From contig RXJQ01000008.1 of the NCBI GenBank assembly GCA_003963115.1, positions 124,001-188,000 on the forward strand: 64,000 nucleotides of DNA, read 5' to 3'. The position numbers and the translations under genes were made by a program. Below, piece by piece: positions 43,596 to 54,133 of this stretch. Position 1 is the first letter of the stretch; the number at the start of each line of letters is the position of its first letter. The DNA is from Burkholderiales bacterium. Its GTDB lineage: Bacteria > Pseudomonadota > Gammaproteobacteria > Burkholderiales > Burkholderiaceae_C. Below the pieces are notes generated by a model. The model was not told where the DNA came from. It did no database searches and was given only the letters and a program-made list of their open reading frames with translations.

Positions 43596-44000
43596 CTAGA
43601 TCCAGGCCCCCGAATGCGGCATGCGGATGATCTCGGTAGGCGCATCCGTGGTGAGCAGAAAGCCTCCGATGAAAGCACTCAGCAGGGTGATGAAGATGCT
43701 GGCGAAGAAGGCCGTCCAGAAGCTGTCTACCGAGAAACCTCGCACCAGTGAGGACACCAGCATCAGCATCAAGGCGTTGATCACCAACAGGAAAAGCCCA
43801 AAAGTGATCAGGGTCAGCGGGAAGGTCAGCAAGACCAGCAAAGGCTTGAACACCGCATTGGCGAAGCCCAGAACCAGCGCCGCGATCAGCAGCGACTGGC
43901 CATCTTCGAACTTGATGCCGCGAAAGACCTTTGCCGAAGCCCAAAGAGACAAGGCCGTGATGGCCCAGTGAAGCAAAAAGGTGCCGATGTGGGAATGCAT
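43596..44000 (-). CDS. YvlD-like membrane protein (phage-holin-4_2 family)
   Basis: A 134-residue membrane protein with four hydrophobic segments, belonging to PF04020 (often annotated as phage holin family but widespread on chromosomes). KVFRGIKFEDGQSLLIAALV, FANAVFKPLLVLLTFPLTL and TFGLFLLVINALMLML are the family blocks. No phage genes surround it, so a lysis role is unlikely. Convergent with the HiPIP gene (17 bases apart). Function unknown. Confidence 0.85.
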   Translation of the reverse strand: MHSHIGTFLLHWAITALSLWASAKVFRGIKFEDGQSLLIAALVLGFANAVFKPLLVLLTFPLTLITFGLFLLVINALMLMLVSSLVRGFSVDSFWTAFFASIFITLLSAFIGGFLLTTDAPTEIIRMPHSGAWI

Positions 44001-44053
44001 GATCCTTCGATCATAGCGAAACCCAGCCAGGTACCCGCCCCCGCAGATATCGA

Positions 44054-46105
44054 TCAGTTCAAGACACTGCTGGGCACCACCGGCAGGACGATGCTGGAAG
44101 GGTGATCAGCGTCGTTGTAGATCGTGCTGACATTGCCATTGGCGTTGGCCTGCAGCGGCAAGGGCCACACCCCCTGTGCCTGGTTGCTCGAACTGATGGC
44201 AATGCGCAGCTTATGGCCACTGCGGACCAATGCGGCCGCCGGGAAGATCTCCACCGGCACCTGCACCGGCTGTCCTGCCACCAGCGGCAAGGCCGACGCC
44301 GCCGAGAAGGGGTGCCAAGGCTGGATCATCATGCCGTTCATGTAGCGCGAGCGGCTGGCATCCACGGCACGGTAGCGTGCAGACTGCAGACCGGTGCTGA
44401 TGGGCGTGGCCACCCCGCTGCCATCCACATCGTCCACACGCACGGCAATCGCCGCATCGCTGTTGGTGGCCGACATCCACACATTGGCCAGCATGGGGCC
44501 GTTGAGGTAGAGGTCCGACGACAGCACGGGCGTTTCGAAGACCAGGGCCTTTTGCGCGCTCTCCACCGTGGCGCTGTTCGTGTAGCAAGCCTTGGGCAGC
44601 AGGCCGGCCATGCCCAGCGTCCACTGCACATAGCTGCTCGAGCAATCACTGCCATCGTTGATGGTGACGCTGGCCTTGACGGTGCTGCCACTGCGGCTGA
44701 TGCTCACCACCGGCGCCTTGGGCTCGGCGATCGCGTGCGAGGCCTCACCGTTGGCCGGGGCCTGCGCGCTCAGGCTCATGTCACCGCGCAGGTACATGCG
44801 CTGCGCCGTGGCCTGCGGATGCGGCCAGTCCGTGGTGCTGGCATAGCGCTTGGTACCACCCGTGCCATAGCCTTGCACGAACTGCGTGACATTGGGCAGC
44901 GTGGCCGCACCCGTGCTCTTGCCCTTGAGGTATTGGTCGAACCATTGCAGCAGCAGGAACTTGCCGGCCGGCGCGCCATTGGATGCGGCCGAGTCGGCAC
45001 CCGCGATCAACCCGGTCACCGACGCGATGTGCGAGCCCGGCAGGATCACCAGCTTGGTGTTGACCTTGTTTTTGAGCTGCTCATACAGCAAGGGCTCGTC
45101 GCGCTGGAAGATGTCGTTGGATGCGCCCACGACAAAGGTCGGCACCTGGATGCCGGCCGCACGCTCCACCGGCGAGCGCACGGACCAGAAGTCCCCGTCG
45201 TCCGTTGCAATACCGGTCTGACCTGCCAGGCCGCCATTGACGGTGGGCAGATACCAGCTGTCGATGGCGGCCACGTGCTGCGCATCTGCGGCCGCGATGA
45301 TCGACTTGTATGGTGGATTGGCCAGCTCTTCCAAGGCGTTGAGCGAACCCACGCTCAGCGATTGCGTCAGCGGCAGCCAGATGCTGAGGAACTTGGCATT
45401 GAGCAGGCCGCCTGCGCCCACCACGCCACGATAGGAGTCGCCCATGGGTACCACGGCAAACGCAGCCTTCACGGCCGGGTTCTGCTGCTCGGCCGTGAGC
45501 AGGGTGGAGATACCCAGGTAGGACGTCCCCGCCAGGCCGAGGTTGCCGTTGAACCAGGGCTGCCTGGTCACCCAGTTCACGGCCTCGCCATAGGCTTGCT
45601 GCTCTTCGGCACCCAGCAGCTTCGTCTCGCCGCTGGACATGCCCGTGCCCAGCGCATCCACGGCCACGGTGATGTAGCCGCGGCGGATCATGAAGTCGTC
45701 CTTGCCACCGATGATCAGCGTGGTGTCGGCCACGGCGATCGAGCCAATCAACTGGCCCAGGTCATTGCGGTAAGCCGTCTGCGTCAGGATGGCCGGAAAG
45801 GTGCCGGGGATCTGCTTGCCCCAGATGTCGGCCGGCACCGACACCAGCACCGACAGCTTCTGGCCCGTGCTGGTCGTGATGAACTGCAAGGGCAAGGTGA
45901 TGGCATTGGGGTAGTCGGCCGCCCGCGTGTAGCTCGACCACACGGCATTGGCGTTGCTGGTGATGGCCGGGTTGGCCTGGCTGGTGCTGCCCCGCGTGCC
46001 CAGCGTCGTTGTCTGAGCCTGCGCGGCTGACAGCCCCAGCGCCAACAGGCTGGCCGCCAGCGTCTTGAGGGTGACTGATCCTGCGGTGTGAACGGGCGAC
46101 TTCAT
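44054..46105 (-). CDS. Secreted CocE/NonD-type alpha/beta hydrolase (S15 family)
   Basis: Exported serine hydrolase of about 683 residues, related to X-Pro dipeptidyl-peptidase and cocaine esterase. A signal peptide ends near LSAAQAQ. The nucleophile motif GTSYLG (Ser in GxSYxG) is clear, DALGTGMSSGE precedes it, and LVILPGSHIA fits the Asp/His region. The C-terminal third is a jelly-roll X-Pro C-terminal domain (ending SIVLPVVP). ATG 46105 has AAGG six bases upstream; an ATG at 46111 is also possible. It probably hydrolyses an ester or amide outside the cytoplasm; substrate unknown. Confidence 0.87.
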   Translation of the reverse strand: MKSPVHTAGSVTLKTLAASLLALGLSAAQAQTTTLGTRGSTSQANPAITSNANAVWSSYTRAADYPNAITLPLQFITTSTGQKLSVLVSVPADIWGKQIPGTFPAILTQTAYRNDLGQLIGSIAVADTTLIIGGKDDFMIRRGYITVAVDALGTGMSSGETKLLGAEEQQAYGEAVNWVTRQPWFNGNLGLAGTSYLGISTLLTAEQQNPAVKAAFAVVPMGDSYRGVVGAGGLLNAKFLSIWLPLTQSLSVGSLNALEELANPPYKSIIAAADAQHVAAIDSWYLPTVNGGLAGQTGIATDDGDFWSVRSPVERAAGIQVPTFVVGASNDIFQRDEPLLYEQLKNKVNTKLVILPGSHIASVTGLIAGADSAASNGAPAGKFLLLQWFDQYLKGKSTGAATLPNVTQFVQGYGTGGTKRYASTTDWPHPQATAQRMYLRGDMSLSAQAPANGEASHAIAEPKAPVVSISRSGSTVKASVTINDGSDCSSSYVQWTLGMAGLLPKACYTNSATVESAQKALVFETPVLSSDLYLNGPMLANVWMSATNSDAAIAVRVDDVDGSGVATPISTGLQSARYRAVDASRSRYMNGMMIQPWHPFSAASALPLVAGQPVQVPVEIFPAAALVRSGHKLRIAISSSNQAQGVWPLPLQANANGNVSTIYNDADHPSSIVLPVVPSSVLN

Positions 46106-46423
46106 GGGCATCCTTGTCTCATTGTGTGTGGAGTGAAAAACCCACAGCAGACAACGCATGCCGATGAGGGTGGCGCATTCTTCGAGCCACGCACATGCAT
46201 CAACAATCAGGAATATCCCGCGACAGTCATACACCCGACATTTGAAAAGCCCTGGGGCATTCAAACAAGCGGATCAAGTTGCGACAACTTGACTGATGGC
46301 GTCAACATGGCCTGCCTCACCGTCATCGCCCCCTTCCATGGAGGGCCATGTCATTGGCGCCACGGTCGCGAGATGGGCTCTGTTAAGGTCGGTCTACTTG
46401 GTGACAAGGCCTCGTTCCCAACC
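46106..46423. other. Gene-free divergent intergenic region
   Basis: About 318 bases separate the minus-strand hydrolase start from the plus-strand DUF4031 gene. An open frame runs through, but its residues look non-coding. Apart from the hydrolase ribosome-binding site at its left edge I see no repeat, RNA gene or terminator; promoters for both neighbours must lie here. Confidence 0.5.
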
Positions 46424-46735
46424 ATGACCGTTTACGTCGACTCCATGCGAGCCCAACTGGGGCCGCACATCGTGTGCCACATGATTGCCGACACCGAAGA
46501 AGAGTTGCACGCCATGGCCGATGCCATCGGGCATCCGCGACGGCACTACCAGGGCGACCACTACGACATCACCTGGGCGTCACGCGCCAGGGCCGTGGCA
46601 CTGGGCGCGGTGGAAATCTCCATGAGGCAGGCAGGCGCCATGCACAGCCGGCGCAAACAGCTTGGATTTCTGGGTGCCCCGGACGATGCCGTGAGCTGGT
46701 TGAGGCGGCACGTGGCCGCTCGACGCAACCGTTGA
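46424..46735 (+). CDS. DUF4031 domain protein
   Basis: A 103-residue soluble protein matching the DUF4031 family: MTVYVDSMRAQLGPHIVCHM at the N-terminus, GHPRRHYQGDHYDI in the middle and ISMRQAGAMHSRRKQLGFLG near the C-terminus. The family begins exactly at this Met, so ATG 46424 is preferred even though the frame is open to 46,088. Residues are rich in His and Asp, which may bind metal. No function is established for the family, and neighbours give no clue. Confidence 0.82.
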   Translation: MTVYVDSMRAQLGPHIVCHMIADTEEELHAMADAIGHPRRHYQGDHYDITWASRARAVALGAVEISMRQAGAMHSRRKQLGFLGAPDDAVSWLRRHVAARRNR

Positions 46736-46928
46736 GGGCCACATCTGGCAAACGGTGATCAAGACCAACAAACAAGACCCGTAAATACCTGCTCATGCCA
46801 CTTTCAAGGCGGCGCAAAGCGCGCACCATACCGGCGAGTGCTCGCCGTCCATGTTGTCTGTGTCGATCGTGCTGGGTTGTGGGTGATCAGGTCGGTCCTG
46901 ACGCCGTTTGATTTGCGGGATCGCCGTC

Positions 46929-48131
46929 ATGTCCGGCTACACAACGAGAACACGTGGTGCCTACAACCAAGGCCGCATGGTGCTGATCAGGCCGGCCTTG
47001 CTGGCCCTGATCTTGACGATGGTCTCCGGCCAGGCGCTGGCCCACATCAAGTGGTTCGCGCATGTTCAGCTTCAACAGGCCCCGCGCGCGCCCTGGCAGC
47101 TATGGCAGGAGGGCTTCGGCTTTGCGGGCCTGTCGCTCATGGCCATTGTGGTCATGAGCTTGGTCGCGATGCTTGATGCCAGGCTGTCCCGCCGCAGCAA
47201 GCCCGCCGCCGTGCCGCTCGGCGACAACACGCTGACAGCCATCCGCCTGGCTTGCAGCGTGTTTTTCGCGGCCAATGCCGCCTACTTCATGGACACGCCG
47301 GTGATCCTGACACCGGAGCTGCACACCCAGCAAGCATGGGTCCCCGTTGTGCAATGGCTGATTGCCGTGACGGCCGCCACCGGACACGGTCGGCTGGCCG
47401 CCTTGGGCGTGCTGTCACTCTACGGCGAAGGCCTGGCGCAATATGGGCTGTTCCACATGCTCGACTACGTGCTGTTTCCCGGCCTGGCCCTGTGCCTGTG
47501 GTGGAGTCAAGCCAGGCGCCCCCGGCATGTGCAGGCTCTCCTGATCCTGCGCTGGGCCCTGGGTTGGTCGCTGTTGTGGGGTGCGGCCGAAAAATGGCTG
47601 TACCCGGAGTGGACATACCCACTGCTGTGCGGCGATGGCCGTTCACTGCTGATGGGCTTGTCACCCGCGTTCTTCATGCAAGGCGCGGGCTTCATCGAGT
47701 TCTGTGCGGCGTTTGCGCTCATCTACGGCGCCGTGGCTTCACGCGTGGCCAGCTTGCTGCTCATCGGCTTGATGTGCGCAGCCATGCCCATGTTCGGCTT
47801 CATCGATGTCATTGGCCACGCGCCTTTCATTGTGGCCCTGGCGGCGCTGGCTAGCTGCCGCCACAACCCCTTGGCCGACGCGCACCTGCCGTCCACCCCT
47901 TGGCGGTATGCACTGCGATGGGCCGGCCTGCTGCTGCTCATCCTGCCCACCCTGCTTTTCGCTTACTACCTGGCCCACGAGATGCTGTGGGACCTGCGCG
48001 ATCTGTCTTTCTTGCCCTGCGCCATGGCACTGCCTCTGCTGTTGCTCTTGGCAGATGCGCGTCAGCTTCCTGACATCCTCAGGCGGCATCAGGCATCCAC
48101 CCAGGTTGCCACGCAGGTCTCCATGCATTGA
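46929..48131 (+). CDS. Polytopic membrane protein (DoxX-like, unassigned)
   Basis: About 400 residues with roughly ten hydrophobic segments. After an N-terminal signal-like helix (ALLALILTMVSGQALA) comes HIKWFAHVQL. Later segments include WSLLWGAAEKWLYPEWTYPLL, followed by a helix containing GFIEFCAAFALIYG, which resembles DoxX-type membrane proteins. The start may be ATG 46929 or ATG 46977 (MVLIRPALL); the second places the signal helix at the N-terminus. I cannot assign a function. It stands alone between the DUF4031 and DUF3761 genes. Confidence 0.72.
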   Translation: MSGYTTRTRGAYNQGRMVLIRPALLALILTMVSGQALAHIKWFAHVQLQQAPRAPWQLWQEGFGFAGLSLMAIVVMSLVAMLDARLSRRSKPAAVPLGDNTLTAIRLACSVFFAANAAYFMDTPVILTPELHTQQAWVPVVQWLIAVTAATGHGRLAALGVLSLYGEGLAQYGLFHMLDYVLFPGLALCLWWSQARRPRHVQALLILRWALGWSLLWGAAEKWLYPEWTYPLLCGDGRSLLMGLSPAFFMQGAGFIEFCAAFALIYGAVASRVASLLLIGLMCAAMPMFGFIDVIGHAPFIVALAALASCRHNPLADAHLPSTPWRYALRWAGLLLLILPTLLFAYYLAHEMLWDLRDLSFLPCAMALPLLLLLADARQLPDILRRHQASTQVATQVSMH

Positions 48132-48200
48132 CGGCGCCGTGTCATCGAATATCGGGGGTGCGGCGTTAAATCACCTTCTTCCACCGTGTCGAGGACATCC

Positions 48201-48677
48201 ATGAAACGCATCCTGCCCGTCATCGCCCTTTGCGCACTCGCTCTCGCCAGCACCGCCGAGGCCAAGAAGACCAAGACGCCAGCCGCAGACACCACGGCCA
48301 GTGCAGCCGTAGCGGCCAGCACACCAGATGCCAAGAAGACCAAGGCCGACAAGAAAGCTGAGAAGAAGGCTCAAAAGGCCGCTGCCGCCGCGTCTGCTGC
48401 TGAAGCCAAGACGGAAAAGGCTGCAGGCGCCACGGCCAAGAAGGAGCCTGCCGCCACTGCCACTGCTGCAACTCCGGCGACGCCAGCAGCGCCTGCAACC
48501 CCTGCAACGCCAGCTGTGGCAACCAAGGCAAAACCTGCGGCAACCAAGGAAGCTGCCGACTCAAGCTCGCCTGAAGGCGCCACGGCACAGTGCAAGGATG
48601 GCTCCTACAGCCACGCCAAGAGTCACAGCGGCGCATGCTCACGCCATGGCGGCGTGGACAAGTGGCTTGACAAATAA
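48201..48677 (+). CDS. Secreted Ala/Lys-rich protein with DUF3761 domain
   Basis: A 158-residue exported protein. The signal peptide MKRILPVIALCALALASTAE is followed by a long low-complexity stretch (about residues 22-120) made of Ala, Lys, Thr and Pro, with repeated ATPATPA-type units. The C-terminal 35 residues, CKDGSYSHAKSHSGACSRHG then GVDKWL, are the DUF3761 domain with two conserved Cys and several His. ATG 48201 begins the signal peptide. A strong terminator follows. The linker composition suggests an extended tether in the periplasm or cell wall. Function unknown. Confidence 0.85.
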   Translation: MKRILPVIALCALALASTAEAKKTKTPAADTTASAAVAASTPDAKKTKADKKAEKKAQKAAAAASAAEAKTEKAAGATAKKEPAATATAATPATPAAPATPATPAVATKAKPAATKEAADSSSPEGATAQCKDGSYSHAKSHSGACSRHGGVDKWLDK

Positions 48678-48701
48678 TCGCAGTAGTCTTGCCGTCAAGC
48701 C

Positions 48702-48728
48702 AAGCCCGCCGCACGGCGGGCTTTTTTT
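48702..48728 (+). terminator. Intrinsic terminator after the DUF3761 gene
   Basis: A 9-bp stem AAGCCCGCC / GGCGGGCTT with a GCAC loop is followed by a run of T. It is 25 bases after the DUF3761 stop codon. Confidence 0.92.
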
Positions 48729-48884
48729 CCCCAAGGCCGGCGAGCCAATCGCGGTCTCTATGGCCGTTTCAGCTGAAGGGTTAGTGCTGCTTCGAATCTG
48801 CGGGCAGGTCTCGGAACTCAAAGTCTGTCGCCCCTTGTGGCCGATGCCATGACGCGGCCAACTCGTGTTGACAGGCGCAGTTGA

Positions 48885-49210
48885 TCAGGCGGGCCGCCAG
48901 CGATGCGGTAGCAATTCGGCGATCTGGTTGGCCCTGTTTGTCGGCAATCGCAACAGCACATCCTTCAAGTAGGCATAAGGGTCATGCCCATTGTGCTTGG
49001 CCAACTGAATCAAGCTCATGATCGCTGTGGCGCGTTGGCCTGCTCGCAATGAGCCTGCGAACAGCCAATTGGTGCGGCCAATGGCCACTGGCCGGATCTG
49101 GTTCTCAACCCAGTTGTTGTCGATGGGCAATTGCCCATCATCAAGGTAGCTAGTGAGCGCCCCCAGCGTTTGAGACTGTAGACCAGTGCTTTGGGCCAGA
49201 AGACCAGAGG
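48885..49210 (-). pseudogene. IS66-family transposase remnant (TnpC C-terminus, frameshifted)
   Basis: On the minus strand the C-terminal end of an IS66 transposase is obvious: YLDDGQLPIDNNWVENQIRP, then GRTNWLFAGSLRAGQRATAI, HNGHDPYAYLKDVL and ELLPHRW. The preceding family sequence, PKALVYSLKRWG, is in another frame, so a single base is missing in the C run at 49160-49164 (plus strand). Upstream of about 49,205 no transposase sequence remains, and no terminal inverted repeats were found. This is a truncated, inactive fragment of an old insertion, not a mobile element able to move. Confidence 0.88.
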
Positions 49211-49396
49211 TGGGGATAGAGTTGGGCTTCGTTGGGACAGTAGTAGGTGGTGACGTTTCATGTTTTCTTCCCAAATTTAGAGCCTTAATTGCCCCCTGTA
49301 GACCATGTCGACGCCTATCACCCCATCAGCTGACCTCAAGTCAAGCTGGCTTTTTGCCGAAGACAAATGCGTCTACATGCAATTTAATGGGCGCTT

Positions 49397-49882
49397 ATGC
49401 AATTAATTCTTCGAACAAGCACTGTCATGCTTCTACTCCCTACACTGGCGTGGGCAGACCTCTCTCCCGCTCAACCTATCCTTGATCAGCTCAACGCCAG
49501 CTTGGCGAAACTAGGAGCACCACATGTCCAAGGAAGTGAACTCGTAGGGGAAAGAAATACACCCGCACTTTATTTCGGCCCCAGCAAGATAAATAACCAT
49601 TTCGAGTTGGTGGACGAATTCAGAAAGAAAAACTGGGTGACGGCCACGGTCTTCGTTAAAGATGGAAGTGAATACACCAGAGTTAGCACGAACGTATTAA
49701 CTTCTGAGCGCAAGCGTGGTGTTGGCACCCAACTTGCCCATAACGATGCATATGCGGCATTGGAAAAAGGCCGATCCTATTGTGGTGCAATCGAGGTACT
49801 GGGGATACCCTACGATGCTTGCTACAGCCCGATTGTCGACAATGCAGGCAAAAACCATCGGCGCCACATATATTGGCTATAA
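49397..49882 (+). CDS. Secreted single Cache-domain protein, frameshifted at its end
   Basis: A 161-residue exported protein with a signal peptide (VMLLLPTLAWA) and one Cache_3-Cache_2-like sensor domain: TVFVKDGSEYTRVSTNVL, GVGTQLAHNDAYAALEKGRS and IPYDACYSPIVDNAG. In the family the next residues are GKTIG-YIGYKK. Here the A run at 49850-49854 has five A, giving GKNHRRHIYWL and a stop at 49882; with four A the frame would read GKTIGATYIGYKK and stop at 49889. So this is a one-base indel or a sequencing error. Lower GC than the neighbours and an adjacent IS66 remnant suggest acquisition. Confidence 0.8.
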   Translation: MQLILRTSTVMLLLPTLAWADLSPAQPILDQLNASLAKLGAPHVQGSELVGERNTPALYFGPSKINNHFELVDEFRKKNWVTATVFVKDGSEYTRVSTNVLTSERKRGVGTQLAHNDAYAALEKGRSYCGAIEVLGIPYDACYSPIVDNAGKNHRRHIYWL

Positions 49883-49889
49883 AAAATAG

Positions 49890-50239
49890 CGCCTAACCTC
49901 GGTACTTCAGGCGAATACTTCCTTCTGCGCCCCGGTCGCTGTGGTACCGATAGGGTTCTTTGTCTGTGGCCTGCACAGCGAACGGATGAAGCTTGGGCGC
50001 TACTTAGAGGCGGTTGAGACCTGCGCTGAAGGGTGCTCTGGCCACCCGCGCGAGTTACCACTGGCTCTGCTTGTCCATGACCTCGCAGCGCCAGACATTT
50101 ACACACCCACTGCCAAAAGAGTCAGTCCAGACCTCTGGACAACCTCCCTACAACCGGTAGGTTGTCTCCTTTCGCCATCATTTCGAATTTGATGGGTTGG
50201 ATGATGGTTTGGCACTATGAGTCAGCCCTGAAAACCAAA
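49890..50239. other. Gene-free stretch with one hairpin
   Basis: About 350 bases without a convincing gene; short open frames here have no recognisable features. One inverted repeat, GACAACCT paired with AGGTTGTC around 50,138-50,166, encloses a 13-base loop and lacks a T run. It lies between the Cache gene and the tRNA-Ser terminator and may be a relic of the acquired segment. Confidence 0.4.
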
Positions 50240-50270
50240 AAACCCTAAGCGAATCAATCACTTAGGGTTT
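50240..50270 (-). terminator. Terminator after tRNA-Ser
   Basis: Read on the minus strand, AAACCCTAAG and CTTAGGGTTT form a perfect 10-bp stem with an 11-base loop, followed by T residues. It starts six bases after the encoded CCA end of the tRNA. Confidence 0.88.
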
Positions 50271-50275
50271 AGGCA

Positions 50276-50366
<91 letters not shown>

Positions 50367-50423
50367 TAAACTGGTGCGCGTGCGTGATCAACGCGTAGCC
50401 TGCAATCATAGCAGGCTTTTCGC

Positions 50424-51785
<1,362 letters not shown>

Positions 51786-52766
51786 TCATGACGCGGTGCT
51801 GCGTTCGGTGGGCAGCGGGCGATCCAGGCCGGTACCGCCCAGGCCCTTGGGCAACGGGAAGCGCACGTGTTCTTCCACACCCTGCATGCGGCGCACGGAC
51901 ACCGCGCCCAGTGAGCGCAAGCGGCCGATCACCTGCTGCACCAGCACGTCGGGTGCCGATGCCCCTGCGGTCAAGCCCACGCTGGCGTGGTCTTTGAACC
52001 AGGCTTCCTGCAGGTCTTCAGGGCAGTCCACCATGTAGGCGGGCGTGCCCAGGCGCTCGGCCAGTTCGCGCAGGCGGTTGCTGTTGGAGCTGGTGGGGCT
52101 GCCCACCACGATGACCACGTCCACCTGCGGCGCCATCAGCTTGACGGCGTCCTGGCGGTTCTGCGTGGCGTAGCAGATGTCTTGCTGCTTGGGCTCACGG
52201 ATCTGTGGGAAGCGGGTCTTGATGGCCGCGAGAATGGCCGCCGCGTCGTCCACCGAGAGCGTGGTCTGCGTGACCACGGCCAGCTTGCGGGGATCGGTGA
52301 CCTGCACGCGTGCCACATCGTCCTCGTCTTCGACCAGGTAGATGCCGTCGGACAACTGCCCCATGGTGCCTTCGACCTCAGGGTGCCCCTTGTGGCCGAT
52401 CATCAGGAACTCGTAGCCCTCACGGCGCAGCTTGGCCACCTCGATGTGGACCTTGGTCACCAGCGGGCAGGTGGCATCGAACACGCGAAAGCCGCGCGCA
52501 TCGGCCTCGCGGCGCACTTCCTGGCTGACGCCGTGCGCGCTGAAGATCAATGTGGCACCAGCCGGCACCTCGGCCAGGTCTTCGATGAAGATCGCACCCT
52601 TGGCTTTGAGGTCGTTGACCACATAGGTGTTGTGCACGATCTCGTGGCGCACGTAAATCGGCGCACCGAACTGCGCCAGCGCCCGCTCGACGATCTCGAT
52701 GGCGCGGTCGACACCGGCGCAGAAGCCGCGTGGCTCGGCAAGCAATACGTCCTGAACTTCATTCAT
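51786..52766 (-). CDS. ispH: 4-hydroxy-3-methylbut-2-enyl diphosphate reductase
   Basis: IspH/LytB, the last enzyme of the MEP isoprenoid pathway, producing IPP and DMAPP with a 4Fe-4S cluster. The three cluster Cys are Cys16 (RGFCAG), Cys100 (FDATCPLV) and Cys198 (DICYAT). [12 protein letters not shown] and MVDCPEDLQ are further hallmarks. 326 residues from ATG 52766; the frame extends upstream into the fkpB gene without homology. The fkpB-ispH order is the same as in E. coli. Confidence 0.97.
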   Translation of the reverse strand: MNEVQDVLLAEPRGFCAGVDRAIEIVERALAQFGAPIYVRHEIVHNTYVVNDLKAKGAIFIEDLAEVPAGATLIFSAHGVSQEVRREADARGFRVFDATCPLVTKVHIEVAKLRREGYEFLMIGHKGHPEVEGTMGQLSDGIYLVEDEDDVARVQVTDPRKLAVVTQTTLSVDDAAAILAAIKTRFPQIREPKQQDICYATQNRQDAVKLMAPQVDVVIVVGSPTSSNSNRLRELAERLGTPAYMVDCPEDLQEAWFKDHASVGLTAGASAPDVLVQQVIGRLRSLGAVSVRRMQGVEEHVRFPLPKGLGGTGLDRPLPTERSTAS

Positions 52767-52798
52767 GGTCTTGACCTGTCTGGCTTCCTGGGCCGCGC

Positions 52799-53260
52799 TC
52801 ACAGCACACCGATCAACTGCACCTCGAAGGTGACGGGCTGACCGGCCAGCGGGTGGTTGAAATCGAAGAGGGCCCACTCGCCTGCGGCATCCATCTCACG
52901 CACGACACCGGCGAAGGCGCCCTGCCCATCAGGCGTTGGGAACTGCACCACATCGCCCACGTGCCAGGTTTCATCGGGGTCGCCCAGTTGACGCAGCAGG
53001 CTCAAGGCGACCTTCTGGATCATCTCGGGGTTGCGGGGCCCGAAGGCTTCGCCCGGATCGAGCTCGATGGTGGTGCGGCTGCCTTCGCTCAAGCCGATGA
53101 GGCGCGCTTCCAGTGCGGGCGACAACTCGCCAGAACCCAAAGACAAGGTGGCAGGCTTTTCGTTGAAGGTGTTGACAAGGTCATCACCGTCCGGGCCGGC
53201 CAGGCGGTAATGCAATGTCAGGAAGGAGCCTTGGGCAACGGTGGGAACGACTTGGGTCAT
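52799..53260 (-). CDS. fkpB: FKBP-type peptidyl-prolyl isomerase (FkpB/SlpA-like)
   Basis: Small cytoplasmic FKBP of the SlyD/SlpA group, 153 residues. [20 protein letters not shown] opens the FKBP fold, followed by [20 protein letters not shown]. The insert-in-flap (roughly residues 75-125) contains the variable chaperone part, and it closes with [19 protein letters not shown], the characteristic C-terminal strand. No His-rich metal tail as in SlyD. ATG 53260 chosen. It lies 32 bases upstream of ispH on the same strand, a conserved pairing. Confidence 0.93.
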   Translation of the reverse strand: MTQVVPTVAQGSFLTLHYRLAGPDGDDLVNTFNEKPATLSLGSGELSPALEARLIGLSEGSRTTIELDPGEAFGPRNPEMIQKVALSLLRQLGDPDETWHVGDVVQFPTPDGQGAFAGVVREMDAAGEWALFDFNHPLAGQPVTFEVQLIGVL

Positions 53261-53380
53261 GGTCTGAAGCCACACCCTCCGCCAGACCCACCTCGGGGGG
53301 CCCCAGTCAGAAGGATGGGAAGCGTAAGAAGGAAAACGACAATTTTAGTTTTGAGAAGCACATTCGGGGGAACAAAGACC

Positions 53381-54049
53381 ATGAAAGACATGCCTGCGGC
53401 ATTGCGACCGCGCGAAAAACTGCTCTCCATGGGGCCCACGGCCCTGGCCGACGCCGAATTGCTGGCGCTTTTGCTGCGAACCGGCATGAAAGGCCTGGGC
53501 GTATTGCAGCTGGCGGAAAAAGTGCTCGAAGACCTGGGCGGGCTGAGTGGCCTGCTGCAGGCGCACCCGGCCCAGCTCAGTCAGGTCAAGGGCCTGGGGC
53601 CAGCCAAGCGCGCGGAACTGCTGGCCGTGATGGAGATGGCGCGGCGCAGCATGAGTGGCAGCCTGCGCACCCAGCCGGTGTTCACCTCGCCGCAACTGGT
53701 CAAGGACTATCTGCAGATCCGCCTGGGTGCCCTGCCCCATGAGGTGTTCGCCGTGCTCTTCCTGGACGCGCAGCAAAAGCTCATTGCCTGCGAAGAGCTG
53801 TTTCGGGGCACCTTGACGCAAACCAGCGTCTACCCTCGCGAGGTGGTCAAGCGTGCGCTGGAGCTCAATGCCGCGAACGTGATCCTCGCGCACAACCACC
53901 CCTCAGGCGCGCTGGAGCCTTCTCGTGCCGACGAGCTGCTCACACAGACTTTGACCAGCAGCCTGCAACTGGTGGATGTGCGTGTGCTCGATCACCTGGT
54001 CGTCAGCCGACACGGCGCCTTGTCTTTCGCCGAACGCGGGCTGATGTGA
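53381..54049 (+). CDS. radC: RadC/YeeS family JAMM protein
   Basis: A 222-residue RadC-family protein. The N-terminal helix-hairpin-helix-like region includes [20 protein letters not shown] and [15 protein letters not shown]. The C-terminal JAB1/MPN domain has the metal motif HNHPSG at residues 171-176 followed by an Asp near 184. The DNA-repair role originally assigned to RadC is not supported in E. coli; the function remains uncertain. ATG 53381 was chosen where homology starts; the frame is open far upstream across the fkpB region. Confidence 0.95.
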   Translation: MKDMPAALRPREKLLSMGPTALADAELLALLLRTGMKGLGVLQLAEKVLEDLGGLSGLLQAHPAQLSQVKGLGPAKRAELLAVMEMARRSMSGSLRTQPVFTSPQLVKDYLQIRLGALPHEVFAVLFLDAQQKLIACEELFRGTLTQTSVYPREVVKRALELNAANVILAHNHPSGALEPSRADELLTQTLTSSLQLVDVRVLDHLVVSRHGALSFAERGLM

Positions 54050-54133
54050 TTTCGAAGCGCTTTTTTGGATGGTGTGATTGCGCCACATCAAGACGCGAAA
54101 AGCTGTCTTGATATTGATGTAGGCTTGACCCCC

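Noticed and set aside
43596..44000. Prophage signal because the protein belongs to a family named phage holin
   Set aside because: The family is common on chromosomes and no other phage gene lies nearby.
44102..46030. A very long plus-strand open frame opposite the secreted hydrolase gene
   Set aside because: It is an antisense by-product of high GC3 in the real gene: its translation is Arg/Gly/His-rich, has no motif, and the opposite strand has a clear signal peptide and hydrolase motifs.
46832..46847. CGGCGAG-TG-CTCGCCG hairpin as a terminator
   Set aside because: No T tract on either side and it is about 100 bases after the DUF4031 stop; it may be chance in GC-rich DNA.
49941..50192. 83-residue open frame before the tRNA-Ser gene
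   Set aside because: No ribosome-binding site, no recognisable domain, and atypical residue composition.
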